64,000 bases of DNA from Reyranella sp. (GTDB lineage: Bacteria > Pseudomonadota > Alphaproteobacteria > Reyranellales > Reyranellaceae), in NCBI RefSeq assembly GCF_017305915.1, contig NZ_JAFKJN010000017.1:62001-126000 (forward strand), read 5' to 3'. Below, piece by piece: positions 27,919 through 37,565 of the stretch; the stretch's first letter is position 1, and every line of letters begins with the position of its first letter. Below the pieces are notes generated by a model that worked only from the letters and a program-made list of their open reading frames with translations, did no database searches and had not been told where the DNA came from. The position numbers were made by a program, and so were the translations under genes.

Positions 27919-29838
27919 CTAGGCCGCCAGCCTACTGTGAATGGCGATGTTGTTGGTGAGCGAGGACTTGCGGCCGTCCTCGAAGGTGATGTCCATCGTC
28001 ACCTGTACCTCATTGGCTCCGCCGTAGAAGGCATCGATCACGCCGGCGTATTTCTCGGCGACGAAGCGGCGGCGGACCTTGCGGGTGCGCGTCATCTCGG
28101 CATCGTCGGCCTCGAGCTCCTTGTTGAGCAGCAGGTAGCGCTTGACCTGCTGCACGTCGGGCAGGCTCGCATTGGCCTTGGCGATCTCCTCGCCGATCAT
28201 CGCCGCCACCTCGGGCTTGCGGCTGAGGTCCATGAAGCTGGTGTAGGGCAGCCCCCGCTTCTCCGCCCAGGTGCCGACCGTCTGCATGTCGATCGCGATC
28301 ATCGCGACGACCATTGGCTTCTCATGCCCGAACGCCACGGCCTCGCGGATGTAGGGGCTGAACTTCAGCTTGTTCTCGATGAATTGCGGCGCGAAGGCCG
28401 AGCCGTCGGTCAGCTTGCCGACGTCCTTGGCGCGATCGATGATCACGAGCTGGCCCTGCTTGTCGAAGAAGCCGGCATCGCCGGTCTTCAGCCAGCCCTC
28501 GGGCGTGACGGTGTCGCGCGTGACCTCGTCCTGCTTGAAGTAGCCGAGGAACACGTTGGGGCCCTTCAGCAACACCTCGCCCGCATCGTCGATCCTGACC
28601 TCGATGCGCGGCATCGGCCGGCCGACCGTGTTGGGATTGGCCTCGGCGTCGGCCTGGCAGGCGATCAGCGCCGACGCCTCGGTGGCGCCGTAGACCTGCT
28701 TGAGGTTGACGCCGAAGGAGCGGAAGAAGCGGTAGGTGTCGGGCCCCAGCGGCGCGCCGCCGGTGTAGCACCAGCGCGCATTGCGCAGGCCGAGCTGGTC
28801 GCGCACCGGGCCGTAGACGAAGATTTCGCCCAGCACCAGGCCGAGCCGCTCGCCCATCGTCAGCGCCTTGCCGTCGGTGCGCTTCAGCTCGCAGCGCTCG
28901 GCGAGGCCGCGGAAATAGTCGAACACGCGCCGCTTGCCCGGCGTCGCGTCGCCGCCCTTGACCTGCATGGTGGTGAGCATGCTCTCCCAGATGCGCGGCG
29001 GCGCCAGCATGGCGTTGGGCCCGAGCTCGCGCAGGTCGCGCTGCACGCTCTCCGGCCCCTCCGGGCAGTTGGCGACCAGCTTGCCGGCCAGCGCCATGCC
29101 CAGCGAGAAGGCGGCGTCGCCCACCCACGCCATCGGCAGGTAGCTCAGCCAGTTGTCGCCCGGCCTGGTGTCGTTGACCTCGATGAACGCCTCGGCCGCC
29201 GCGATCATGTTGCGATGGCTCAGCATCACGCCCTTCGGGTTGCCGGTGGTGCCCGAGGTGTAGGCGATCATGGCGAGGTCGTCGGCGCCGCCCTTGGCGA
29301 GCTCGGCGTCGTAGAGGCCGGGATTGGCCTTGCCGTGGGCTGCCCCCTCCTCCGCCACGGTCAGGAACGAGCGCAGCATCGGGTCGTCGTACGACCACAG
29401 GCCGCGCGGATCGTCGTAGATGATCCAGCGCAGGTTGGGCAGCCTGTCCTTAAGCGACAGGGCCTTGTCGACCTGCTCCTGGTCCTCGGCGACGATCACC
29501 GAGGTCTCGGCGTGGTTCAGCACGTAGACCAGCTCCGCGGCGATCGAGTCCTGGTAGACCGGCACCGAGACGCCGCCCAGCGCCTGGGCCGCGAGCTGCG
29601 CGAAATAGAGCTGCGGTCGGTTGTCGCCGACCACCGACAGCTTGTCGCCGCGCTGGAAGCCCAGGGCGGCGAGGCCGAGCGCGAAGTCGCGCACCCGATC
29701 GCGATAGGCGGTCCAGTCCCAGGTCTGCCAGACACCGCGCGTCTTTTCGCGCATGCCGGGTGCCTGCGGGCTCTCGGCGGCGTTGCGCTGCAGGAGCTTG
29801 GGCAGCGTGTCGGTCGTGGGCTCCTCGAGAAGGCTCAT
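27919..29838 (-). CDS. Long-chain-type acyl-CoA synthetase (AMP-forming)
   Basis: A 639-aa ANL-superfamily ligase. The A3 loop YTSGTTGNPKGVMLSH is near residue 200, YGATEAS near 390, the A7-A8 region GWLKTGDAGFFDKQGQLVIIDRAKD near 440, and a C-terminal KVRRRFV with FAPQFIENKLKFSP. The length and FAA1-like insertions fit medium/long-chain or arylalkanoate ligases. Its position between livG and livH means the imported acid is probably activated to its CoA ester at once. Confidence 0.9.
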   Translation of the reverse strand: MSLLEEPTTDTLPKLLQRNAAESPQAPGMREKTRGVWQTWDWTAYRDRVRDFALGLAALGFQRGDKLSVVGDNRPQLYFAQLAAQALGGVSVPVYQDSIAAELVYVLNHAETSVIVAEDQEQVDKALSLKDRLPNLRWIIYDDPRGLWSYDDPMLRSFLTVAEEGAAHGKANPGLYDAELAKGGADDLAMIAYTSGTTGNPKGVMLSHRNMIAAAEAFIEVNDTRPGDNWLSYLPMAWVGDAAFSLGMALAGKLVANCPEGPESVQRDLRELGPNAMLAPPRIWESMLTTMQVKGGDATPGKRRVFDYFRGLAERCELKRTDGKALTMGERLGLVLGEIFVYGPVRDQLGLRNARWCYTGGAPLGPDTYRFFRSFGVNLKQVYGATEASALIACQADAEANPNTVGRPMPRIEVRIDDAGEVLLKGPNVFLGYFKQDEVTRDTVTPEGWLKTGDAGFFDKQGQLVIIDRAKDVGKLTDGSAFAPQFIENKLKFSPYIREAVAFGHEKPMVVAMIAIDMQTVGTWAEKRGLPYTSFMDLSRKPEVAAMIGEEIAKANASLPDVQQVKRYLLLNKELEADDAEMTRTRKVRRRFVAEKYAGVIDAFYGGANEVQVTMDITFEDGRKSSLTNNIAIHSRLAA

Positions 29839-30657
29839 CTACTGTCCTCCACCTTTTGCCTTGCCGAGATAGGCCTCGATCACCTTGGGGTCGCGCTGGA
29901 CCTCCTCCGGCGTGCCGCCGGCGATGCGCCGGCCGCGGTCGAGGACCACGACATGGTCGGAGATGTCCATCACCACGCCCATGTCGTGCTCGATCAGCAC
30001 CACGGTCATGCCGCGCTCCTGGTTCACGTCCAGGATGTAGCGCGCCATGTCCTCCTTCTCGTCCTGGTTCATGCCGCCCATCGGCTCGTCGAGCAGCAGG
30101 ATCTTGGGATCGAGCGCCAGCGCGCGGCCGAGCTCGACCCGCTTGCGCAGGCCGTAGGCCAGCGCCGCGGTCGGCAGCTTGCGCAGGTCCTGGAGCTTCA
30201 GGAACTCGATGATCTCCTCGACCGCCTCGCGATGGGCGATGTCCTCCTTCTGCGCCATGCCCCAGTAGATGACGCTCGCGAGCACGCCCGCCTTCATGCG
30301 GACGTGGCGGCCGAGCATCAGGTTGTCGAGCACGGTCAGGCCCTGGAACAGGGCGATGTTCTGGAAGGTGCGCGCGACGCCGAGCGCGGCGATGTCGCTC
30401 GGCTTCTTCTGGGTGATGTCCCGGCCTTCGAGCACGATACGCCCGGTGTCGGGCTTGTAGAAGCCCGAGATCATGTTCAGCAACGACGTCTTGCCGGCGC
30501 CGTTGGGGCCGATGATGGAAACGATGCGCCCGCGCGGGACTTCGAGCGAAATGTCCGAGCCGGCCGTGACGCCGCCGAACTTCTTCGACACACCCTCGAC
30601 CACAAGCTGGTTGTCGCCCTCGGGCGCTGGTGCGCGCCGGGTGGACGTCCCCGCCAT
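29839..30657 (-). CDS. livG: Liv-type ABC transporter ATP-binding protein (LivG)
   Basis: A 272-aa ATPase with Walker A GPNGAGKTS, GVARTFQNIALF (Q-loop, typical LivG 'RTFQ'), Walker B ILLLDEPMGGMNQ and switch VVLIEHDM. The signature loop reads LAYGLRKRVELGRAL rather than LSxGQQ, a common LivG variant. It is the first gene of the Liv/acyl-CoA ligase operon and diverges from the polysaccharide deacetylase gene; the 115-bp gap should hold both promoters. Confidence 0.9.
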   Translation of the reverse strand: MAGTSTRRAPAPEGDNQLVVEGVSKKFGGVTAGSDISLEVPRGRIVSIIGPNGAGKTSLLNMISGFYKPDTGRIVLEGRDITQKKPSDIAALGVARTFQNIALFQGLTVLDNLMLGRHVRMKAGVLASVIYWGMAQKEDIAHREAVEEIIEFLKLQDLRKLPTAALAYGLRKRVELGRALALDPKILLLDEPMGGMNQDEKEDMARYILDVNQERGMTVVLIEHDMGVVMDISDHVVVLDRGRRIAGGTPEEVQRDPKVIEAYLGKAKGGGQ

Positions 30658-30772
30658 GAACCCTCCCTACTCAAGGTTCGTTTTGCTTTTCGTTGGGCAA
30701 CATCATGCAGGCTCCGATGGGCGAACGCAACAAATCCGCCTAGACTTTGCGCCTTCCGAGAGGGACTGCGAC

Positions 30773-31624
30773 ATGCCGCGTCACATCGTCTGCCTGACTT
30801 TCGACCACGATCACATGTCGGGCTTCATCGCCCGCGGGCTCACGACTCCCACCTATATCTCGCGTGGCGAGTACGACATGGTGGTGATTCCCCGCCTGGT
30901 GGCGCTGCTGGGCCGCTACGACATCAAGGCGACCTTCTTCACGCCCGGCCACACCATCGACAGCAGCCCGCAGTCGGTCATGCCCTATGTCGAGGCCGGC
31001 CACGAGCTTGCCCATCACGGCTGGACGCATCGCCTGCCGGCCAGCCTGTCCAAGGACGAGGAGGAAGAGGAGATCGTCCGCGGCAACAACTCGATCAAGC
31101 GGGTCACCGGCCAGCTCGCCCGCGGCTACCGCTCGCCGGCCTGGGACCTGTCGCCCCATTCGATCGACATCCTGCTGAAGCACCGCATCAAGTACGACAG
31201 CTCGTTGATGGGCCACGACTACGACTGCTACTACGCCCGCCAGGGCGACACGGTCGAGCTCAAGAAGCCGTTCGTGCGCGGCCGCGAGACGACGCTGCTC
31301 GAGATGCCGATCAGCTGGTCGCTCGACGACTACCCGCACTTCGAATACATGCGCAACCCGAACGGCTCGATCCAGGCCGGCCTGATGAACGCCAACATGG
31401 TGCTGGAGAACTTCGTCGACGACTTCCACTACATGCGCGAGGTCTGCCCCGACTTCGGCATCCTCACCTACACCTTCCATCCGCACGTGATCGGCCGCGG
31501 CCATCGCATGATGATGCTCGAGCGCCTGATCAAGCAGCTCCGGGCCGGCGGCGCGGTCTTCATGACCATGGAGAACGCGATGAAGGCCTGGCTCGAGCGC
31601 AAGCAGGCGAAGGCAGCGGAATGA
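30773..31624 (+). CDS. NodB-type polysaccharide deacetylase / PuuE-like hydrolase
   Basis: A 283-aa protein with the NodB-fold motifs: motif 1 LTFDHDH near residue 10, motif 2 GHELAHHGWTH (metal HxxxH) near 80, motif 3 RGYRSPAWDLS near 115, and late FHPHVIGRGHR near 240. No signal peptide, so likely cytoplasmic, as for PuuE/allantoinase-like members that cleave C-N bonds. GAGAGGGAC precedes the ATG at 30773. The stop overlaps the RidA gene start (ATGA), which supports a shared role in nitrogenous compound breakdown. Confidence 0.85.
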   Translation: MPRHIVCLTFDHDHMSGFIARGLTTPTYISRGEYDMVVIPRLVALLGRYDIKATFFTPGHTIDSSPQSVMPYVEAGHELAHHGWTHRLPASLSKDEEEEEIVRGNNSIKRVTGQLARGYRSPAWDLSPHSIDILLKHRIKYDSSLMGHDYDCYYARQGDTVELKKPFVRGRETTLLEMPISWSLDDYPHFEYMRNPNGSIQAGLMNANMVLENFVDDFHYMREVCPDFGILTYTFHPHVIGRGHRMMMLERLIKQLRAGGAVFMTMENAMKAWLERKQAKAAE

Positions 31625-32037
31625 GCCGAGAGGCGCGCGTAACCGCCGGACTGTTCGACAGCCGCCCCTACGGCTTCTCCCAGGTCGCGATCGTACCGAC
31701 ATCCCTCGGCGATGCCGTGCACGTGTCGGGACAGGTCGCCTGGGACCAGAACCGCACCATCGTCGGCGCCGGCGACATCGGCCGCCAGGTGGCGAAGAGC
31801 CTGGAGAACCTCGCCGCGGCGCTGGCCTCGGTCGGCGCGACACTCGACCAGGTCGGCGCGCTGCGGCTCTACATCAGGCAAAGCCATATGCACGAAGGCA
31901 AGGCCATCGGCGATGCGCTGAAGGCGGTGTTCGGCGACAACCCGCCGTGCATGACGTGGATCGGCGTTCCGGCCCTGGCCCGTGACGAGTTCCTGGTCGA
32001 GATCGAGCCCTCGGTCGTCTTCCTGCCGCGCGGCTAG
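31621..32037 (+). CDS. RidA / YjgF family protein
   Basis: A 138-aa protein with GDAVHVSGQVAWDQNRTIVGAGDIGRQ and the C-terminal MTWIGVPALARDEFLVEIE block of the Rid family (reactive enamine/imine deaminase). The usual catalytic arginine near residue 105 is not in the canonical RxxVxVxxLP form (PPCMTWIGVPALA), so it may belong to a Rid subgroup other than RidA itself. Coupled to the deacetylase gene by a 4-bp overlap and converging on the DehI-like gene with a 4-bp overlap. Confidence 0.82.
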   Translation: MSREARVTAGLFDSRPYGFSQVAIVPTSLGDAVHVSGQVAWDQNRTIVGAGDIGRQVAKSLENLAAALASVGATLDQVGALRLYIRQSHMHEGKAIGDALKAVFGDNPPCMTWIGVPALARDEFLVEIEPSVVFLPRG

Positions 32038-32819
32038 GCGACGCTCCGCGCGATGCGAATGGCGCGGCAGATCGTGACCATCTTTCCGATGGCGTGATCG
32101 ACGAAGGCCGAGATGCTCGCCTCGACCTGTCCGGCGAAGGCCGGCCGGTCCGCCTCGATGGCGCGCGCGAGGATCGTCGCGCGCCGGTGGGCATGCTGCC
32201 GGTTGGCCGCGATCGCGCGGACGAGGGAGCCGTCGGCGTCGACCGGCGTCAACGCCGTCTCGAGCCGGCGCAGGAAGTCCGGCGCATGGGCAAGATGGCG
32301 GTACATGCTGGCCAGGATGACCTGGTGCGGGTCGCCGAACCGGTTGAGCCGCAGCACCAGCGCCCATGTCTCAGGCGCGACGTCTTCCGCCGAAGCGAGC
32401 TTGGGCAGCACGACGTCGGGCGCCGCCATTCGCGGGCCCCTCTCCGGTGTCCCGTCGCGCGCGGTCTCGCCGCGCAGCCAGGCGACCAGCGCGCCCAAGG
32501 TGAACAAATTGACGGTGTTGGAATGATCGTAGCTCGCCAGCACGTCATCCACGCTCTTGGGCTGCGCGCTGGAGAGCGAGCCAAGCCGCGGCAAAGTCAT
32601 GGTCTCGCGGAAGTGCACGGCCGCGCGATCGGCAATGCCTTGCAGGTAGAGCGGCTTCACCGCCGCCCAGGCCCACGGCAGGGCTCCGTCGATGGTCGCG
32701 AGATGGCGCCAAACGAGGTTGACCACGCGCACGCCGACGGTGGCGCGGATGTCGGCGAAGATGGCGGCGATCTCGCCCGCCGCCGCCTGCTCGGCGACGG
32801 CGGGAAAGGGATCGTCCAT
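32034..32819 (-). CDS. DehI-like (group I haloacid dehalogenase family) protein
   Basis: A 261-aa mostly helical protein. Its N-terminal half, EIAAIFADIRATVGVRVVNLVWRHLATIDGALPWAWAAVKPLY, follows the DehI pattern 'YxDIRxTLxVPxVxxxxRxLATxPGxLxxxWxxxxP'. DehI enzymes hydrolyse 2-haloacids of either stereochemistry, but many family members are uncharacterised. The start codon overlaps the crotonase stop (TGATG), so it is the last gene of that operon. Family assignment is by eye. Confidence 0.55.
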   Translation of the reverse strand: MDDPFPAVAEQAAAGEIAAIFADIRATVGVRVVNLVWRHLATIDGALPWAWAAVKPLYLQGIADRAAVHFRETMTLPRLGSLSSAQPKSVDDVLASYDHSNTVNLFTLGALVAWLRGETARDGTPERGPRMAAPDVVLPKLASAEDVAPETWALVLRLNRFGDPHQVILASMYRHLAHAPDFLRRLETALTPVDADGSLVRAIAANRQHAHRRATILARAIEADRPAFAGQVEASISAFVDHAIGKMVTICRAIRIARSVA

Positions 32820-33616
32820 CACCGCCCCTTGAAGACCGGCCGGCGCTTTTCCATGAAGGCGCGACGGCCCTCGATGTAGTCCTCGGAGTCGAAGCACTCC
32901 TTCACCAGCCCGGTCAGGCGGGCGAAGTCGGGCTCGCCGTCGAGCCGCGTCAGCTCCTCGATGGTGCGCTTGGCGGCATGCATGGTGAGCGGCGCGTTCT
33001 CGCCGATCAGCTTGCAATAGGTGTCGACGTAGGAATCGAGCTCCGCGTCCGGCACGATGCGGGTGACCAGCCCCATGCCGACCGCCTCCTGGGCCGAGAA
33101 GTGCCGCGCCGTGAAGAAGATCTCCTTGGCATGCGACGGACCGACCAGATCGGTCAGGATCTTCAGGCCGCTGGCGCGATAGCCGAGGCCGAGCCGCGCC
33201 GCCGGCACGCCGAACTTGCTGACGTCGGAGGCGATGCGGATGTCGCAGAGCAGCGCCACCGCCAGACCGCCGCCGATGCAGTAGCCGCGGATGCGGGCGA
33301 TCGTCGGCTTCGAGCACTTGTTGAGGCGTGCGTTGGCGATCTCGCCGATCTTGTCGTAGTAGGCGACCTGCTCGGGCGTGTTGCGCGCCTTCTCGAACTC
33401 CGAGATGTCGGCGCCCGACACGAACGCCTTGTCGCCGGCGCCGGTGACGACCACGACGCGGATCGCCGGGTCCTTCTCGAACGCGTCGAGGATGACCGGG
33501 ATCGCCTCCCACATGTCGGTCGAGGTGGCGTTGTGCTTCTGCGGCTTGTTGAAGACGAGCCGGCCGACCGGTCCCGCCTTCTCCGCGATCATGTTTGGCG
33601 TGGGGCTGAAGTTCAT
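32819..33616 (-). CDS. Enoyl-CoA hydratase/isomerase family protein
   Basis: A 265-aa crotonase. The oxyanion-hole elements are VSGADISEF near 67 and GYCIGGGLAVAL near 110. At the usual two catalytic glutamates the first appears replaced (VPAARLG where QPEILLG is typical), while the second seems kept (HAKEIFFTAR). The enzyme may therefore act as an isomerase, lyase or thioesterase rather than a hydratase. It is coupled on both sides by TGATG overlaps to the CoA-transferase and DehI-like genes. Confidence 0.88.
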   Translation of the reverse strand: MNFSPTPNMIAEKAGPVGRLVFNKPQKHNATSTDMWEAIPVILDAFEKDPAIRVVVVTGAGDKAFVSGADISEFEKARNTPEQVAYYDKIGEIANARLNKCSKPTIARIRGYCIGGGLAVALLCDIRIASDVSKFGVPAARLGLGYRASGLKILTDLVGPSHAKEIFFTARHFSAQEAVGMGLVTRIVPDAELDSYVDTYCKLIGENAPLTMHAAKRTIEELTRLDGEPDFARLTGLVKECFDSEDYIEGRRAFMEKRRPVFKGR

Positions 33617-34794
33617 CAGATCACTCCCCGCTTGCGGAAGCCGTCGATCGCGCCGGCGTCATAGCCGAACTCCTCGAGGATCGACTCGGTGTGCTCGCCC
33701 TGCTCCGGCGTCGCCGTCCAGTCGTCGACCGTGGTGCGGCTCATGTTGATCGCCTGGCCGATGACCTCCTGGTCGCCGAGCTTGGGGTGCTTGATCGCCC
33801 GCGCCATCCTGAGATGCTTGACCTGCGGGTCGGCGAACATCTCGTCCATCTTGTAGATCGGCCCGGCCGGGACGCCCGCCTTGTTCAGCTTCTCGACCGC
33901 CTCGGCGCTGGTGAAGGCGGCCATCCGCTTGTCGATCTCCGCGTTCAGCGTGTCACGATGCTTGACCCGGGCCTTGGCCGACGAGAACCGCTCGTCGGTC
34001 AGTAGCTCCGGCGCCTTGATGCTGTCGCAGAAGCGCTTGTAGATGTGGTCGCCGGAGGCTGCGATGTTGATGTAGCCGTCGCTGGTCTTGAACACGCCGG
34101 TCGGGATTCCGGTCGGGTGGTTGTTGCCCGCCTGGCCCGGCACGTCCTTGGCCAAGGTCCAGCGCGCCGCCTGGAAGTCGCACATCGAGATCATCGCCTG
34201 CAGCAGCGAGCTCGACACCCACTGCCCCTCGCCCGACTTCTCGCGCTCGAGCAGCGCGATCAGGATGCCGATGGCGCAATGCAGGCCCGCGCCGACGTCG
34301 GCGACCGCGATGCCGGCGCGCACCGGGCCGCCGCCCGCCGGGCCAGTGACCCACATGATGCCACCCATACCCTGGGCGATCTGGTCGAAGCCCGCGCGCT
34401 CGGCATAGGGCCCGTCCTGGCCGAAGCCGGAGATCGAGCCGAGGATGATCTTCGGGTTCACCTTCTTCAGGTTCTCGTAATCGATGCCGAGCCTGAACTT
34501 CACGTCGGCGCGGTAGTTCTCGACCACCACGTCGGCCTTCTCGACCATCTTCATGAAGATGGCCTTGCCCTCGGGCTCCTTGAGGTTGAGCGTGACCGAC
34601 CGCTTGTTGCGATGCAGGTTCTGGAAGTCGGGGCCGTGACGCGGCCCGCCCATGTCGCCCTCGGCGACGTGCGGCGGCATCTCGATCTTGATGCAGTTGG
34701 CGCCCCAGTCGGCGAAGTAGCGCACGCAGGTCGGGCCGGCCCGCACCCGCGTCAGGTCGAGAACGGTGAAGCGCGAAAGCGGGCCTGCGGTCAT
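33616..34794 (-). CDS. CaiB/BaiF family (class III) CoA-transferase
   Basis: A 392-aa protein with VLDLTRVRAGPTCVRYFADWGANCIKIE at the N-terminus, NKRSVTLNLKEPEGKAIFMKMVEKADVVVENYR, GFGQDGPYAERAGFDQIAQGMGGIMWVTG and the catalytic aspartate in AVADVGAGLHCAIG. These enzymes move CoA between carboxylic acids. Eighteen base pairs downstream of the ABC ATPase gene, so the imported compound may be activated here. Confidence 0.9.
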   Translation of the reverse strand: MTAGPLSRFTVLDLTRVRAGPTCVRYFADWGANCIKIEMPPHVAEGDMGGPRHGPDFQNLHRNKRSVTLNLKEPEGKAIFMKMVEKADVVVENYRADVKFRLGIDYENLKKVNPKIILGSISGFGQDGPYAERAGFDQIAQGMGGIMWVTGPAGGGPVRAGIAVADVGAGLHCAIGILIALLEREKSGEGQWVSSSLLQAMISMCDFQAARWTLAKDVPGQAGNNHPTGIPTGVFKTSDGYINIAASGDHIYKRFCDSIKAPELLTDERFSSAKARVKHRDTLNAEIDKRMAAFTSAEAVEKLNKAGVPAGPIYKMDEMFADPQVKHLRMARAIKHPKLGDQEVIGQAINMSRTTVDDWTATPEQGEHTESILEEFGYDAGAIDGFRKRGVI

Positions 34795-34812
34795 GGTGTC
34801 ACTCTGCTGGGT

Positions 34813-35796
34813 TTACCCCTCCACACGTACCATGGCGGCGGGATCGATCTCCAGCCAGACCCTCTGGTTGAGCTGGAAGATCGCGTTGGGTGCGCTCGAC
34901 ACGCGCAACGGCCTGGCCTCGCCCAGCGGCTTCACCTGGTAGTCCCAGTGCTCGCCGAGATAGGCGCGATCGACGATTTCGGCCTCGACGCCGTTAGCTG
35001 ACGGCTTGTTCACCGACAGGCCGATGGCTTGCGGCCGCAATGAATAGGTGCCGCCGTCCCGCTCGACGAAATTGGTGCGGCCGATGAAGCCCGCCACGAA
35101 GCGGCTGCGCGGCTTGCCGTAGAGCACGTGCGGCGCGTCGATCTGCTCGATCCGGCCCTTGTTCATCACTACGATGCGGTCGGACGTCACCATCGCCTCG
35201 GACTGGTCGTGCGTCACGTAAACCGTGGTGATCTTGAACTCGTCGTGCAGGCGGCGGATCTCGAAGCGCATCTCCTCGCGCAGGTTGGCGTCGAGGTTGC
35301 TGAGCGGCTCGTCGAGCAGCAGCACCTCGGGCTCGACCACGATGGCGCGGGCCAGCGCCACGCGCTGCTGCTGGCCGCCCGACAGCTCGGACGGATAGCG
35401 GCCCTTGAGAGCGCCCATCTGCACGACCTCGAGGATGCGATCGACGCGGCGTGCGACCTCGGCGCGCGCGAGCTTGCGCACCTCGAGGCCGAAGCCGACG
35501 TTCTCGCCGACCGTCATGTTCGGCCAGATGGCGTAGCTCTGGAAGATCATCGACATCCGCCGCCGCTCCGGCGGCACCACGCCCGACGGCGAGGAGATCG
35601 CCTGGCCGTCGACCTCGATGGTGCCCGCGGTCGGCGGCATGAAGCCCGCGATCATGCGCAAGGTCGTGGTCTTGCCGCAGCCCGATGGGCCGAGCAGCGA
35701 CACGAACTCGCCCTTCTTCATCTCCAGCGAGAAGTCGTCGACCGCCTGGAAGTTGCCGAAGTTCTTGCCGATGCCCTTGAGGACCAGCTTGCTCAT
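34813..35796 (-). CDS. ABC transporter ATP-binding protein (FbpC/PotA-like)
   Basis: A 327-aa ATPase with Walker A GPSGCGKTT, LSGGQQQRVALARA, Walker B VLLLDEPLSNLD and switch TVYVTHDQSEA, then a C-terminal TOBE-like regulatory domain from about 240. This pattern fits type I importers for iron(III), polyamines, thiamine or phosphonate. It overlaps the permease gene by 4 bp. Confidence 0.9.
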   Translation of the reverse strand: MSKLVLKGIGKNFGNFQAVDDFSLEMKKGEFVSLLGPSGCGKTTTLRMIAGFMPPTAGTIEVDGQAISSPSGVVPPERRRMSMIFQSYAIWPNMTVGENVGFGLEVRKLARAEVARRVDRILEVVQMGALKGRYPSELSGGQQQRVALARAIVVEPEVLLLDEPLSNLDANLREEMRFEIRRLHDEFKITTVYVTHDQSEAMVTSDRIVVMNKGRIEQIDAPHVLYGKPRSRFVAGFIGRTNFVERDGGTYSLRPQAIGLSVNKPSANGVEAEIVDRAYLGEHWDYQVKPLGEARPLRVSSAPNAIFQLNQRVWLEIDPAAMVRVEG

Positions 35797-37562
35797 GTCG
35801 CGTTTCTTCTCAGCATGAAGTCCCGTCCCAGGGCGCGTTGGCCGATATAGAGCATCGGCAGGGTCAGCATCTGCAGCAGCAGCGCCAACGCCGCGAGATA
35901 CTCGAAATTGCCCTCCTCGCTCATGTCGAAGATCATCACCGACACGACCTTGGTGTTCGGGCCGTAGAGGAAGATCGCCGAGGAGAGCTCGCGGGTGGCC
36001 GGGATGAAGATCAGCAGCCAGGCGCCCAGCAGATTGCGCTTGAGCAGCGGCGCCACGACGCGGCGCAGCGCGGTCAGGCGGCTGCCGCCCAGCACGCGCA
36101 CCGCCTCCTCCATCTCGGGATTGATGCTTCGGATCGCCGCGCTGGCGTTAACGTAGCCGATCGGCAGGAAGCGCGTGGTGAAGGCCAGGATCAGGATGGT
36201 CGCCGTGCCGTACAGCGCCAGTGGCGGCGGTGCGTAGGCGGCATAGAAGCCGATCGCCAGCACGACGCCCGGGATGACGAACGGCGCCACGCACAGGAAG
36301 CCGAGGAAGCCGGCGAACGGCACCAGCTTGCGGGCGACGATGTACGCCACGCCGAGCGTGATGATCACGCCCAGCGTCGCGGCCGCGCCGCCGAACAGGA
36401 AGGCGTTCCACACCGACTTCGCGGCCGTCGCATGCTCGAACAGCACGAAGTGGAAGTTCTGGAACGAGAAGTTGTCCAAGGCGAAACCGCGGCCCCACGC
36501 CTTGGCGAAGGCCGCCTGCACCAGGAAGATGTACGGCAGGAAGACCGACAGCGCCGCCACCAGCATGGCGTAGCCGAAGATCGCCCAGCGCCAGCCGCCG
36601 AGGTCGATCGGCCGCCGCTCGCCGCCCTTGCCGGTGAGGGTGGCGAAGCCCTTGCGCCGCGTGATCAGGCGCTGGACCAGCACCAGCAGCACAGTCACGC
36701 CCAGCAGCGGCATGGCATAGGCCGCGGCGACCTCCACGCGCGAGGGATTGCCGAAGAACTGGAAGAGCTGTGTGGTGACCACGTTGAAGCGCGCCGGGAT
36801 GGCGATCATCGCCGGCGACGCGAACAGCGCGATCGCCTCGAGGAAGCAGATGATCAGGCCGCCCAGGATCGCCGGCAGCGCCAGCGGCAGCGTGATCTTG
36901 CGCATGGTCCGCCAGGCGCCGGCGCCCAGGATGTTGGCGGCGTCCTCCATCTCCGACGAGACGAGCTCCAGCGCCGCCGAGGTGAAGATGAAGATGTACG
37001 GGAACGAATAGAGCGCGATGACGACGACCAGACCGGGGAAGCTGTAGATGTTGAACGGTCCCGCCTCGGCGCCGGTCAGCATCACGTAGATGCGGTTCAG
37101 CCAGCCGGCGTTCGGGCCGGCCAGCAGGATCCAGGCGACCGCGCCGGTGTAGGGCGGCGTGATGAAGGTCGCCAGCACCAGCATGCGCACGAAGCCGCGG
37201 CCCGGCATGTTGGTGCGCGACACGCCCCAGGCCAGCGGCACGGCGAGCGCCCCGGCCAGCAGCGCGGCGCCGGCGCCGAGCTTCAGCGAGTTGAACAGCG
37301 CCTCGACGTAGCGGGCGCGGCCGTAGGCGGCGGCATAGTTCTTCAGGGTGAACTCGCCGGTCTTCTCGGCCTGGAAGCTGGTCAGCACCAGGTGGACGAA
37401 CGGGCTGACCACCAGGAACAGCAGGACGGCGATGATCAGGATCCAGAGGATCCAGCTCGAGTCCCAGCCGCCGATTCGCGACGGACGGGCCGGTGCTGCG
37501 CTTTGCGCAATGGCGGTCAAGGCGGCACCTCTGTCACGACGCACCCCCTGCATGGCGCGCAC
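35793..37562 (-). CDS. ABC transporter permease, fused FbpB/ThiP type
   Basis: A 589-aa permease made of two homologous six-helix halves. Each has an EAA-type coupling loop: MEDAANILGAGAWRTMRKITLPLALPAI near 215 and MEEAVRVLGGSRLTALRRVVAPLLKRNL near 500. This is the double-length form seen for ferric iron and thiamine importers. The annotated start lies next to a family B palindrome. A TTG at 37520, with AGAGGTG just upstream, is a plausible later start. Confidence 0.87.
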   Translation of the reverse strand: MRAMQGVRRDRGAALTAIAQSAAPARPSRIGGWDSSWILWILIIAVLLFLVVSPFVHLVLTSFQAEKTGEFTLKNYAAAYGRARYVEALFNSLKLGAGAALLAGALAVPLAWGVSRTNMPGRGFVRMLVLATFITPPYTGAVAWILLAGPNAGWLNRIYVMLTGAEAGPFNIYSFPGLVVVIALYSFPYIFIFTSAALELVSSEMEDAANILGAGAWRTMRKITLPLALPAILGGLIICFLEAIALFASPAMIAIPARFNVVTTQLFQFFGNPSRVEVAAAYAMPLLGVTVLLVLVQRLITRRKGFATLTGKGGERRPIDLGGWRWAIFGYAMLVAALSVFLPYIFLVQAAFAKAWGRGFALDNFSFQNFHFVLFEHATAAKSVWNAFLFGGAAATLGVIITLGVAYIVARKLVPFAGFLGFLCVAPFVIPGVVLAIGFYAAYAPPPLALYGTATILILAFTTRFLPIGYVNASAAIRSINPEMEEAVRVLGGSRLTALRRVVAPLLKRNLLGAWLLIFIPATRELSSAIFLYGPNTKVVSVMIFDMSEEGNFEYLAALALLLQMLTLPMLYIGQRALGRDFMLRRNAT

Positions 37563-37565
37563 TCT

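Noticed and set aside
27937..31620. Long plus-strand frame upstream of the RidA gene
   Set aside because: Only the last 138 codons (31621-32037) are protein-like; the rest is antisense to the ligase and LivG genes and overlaps the deacetylase in another frame.
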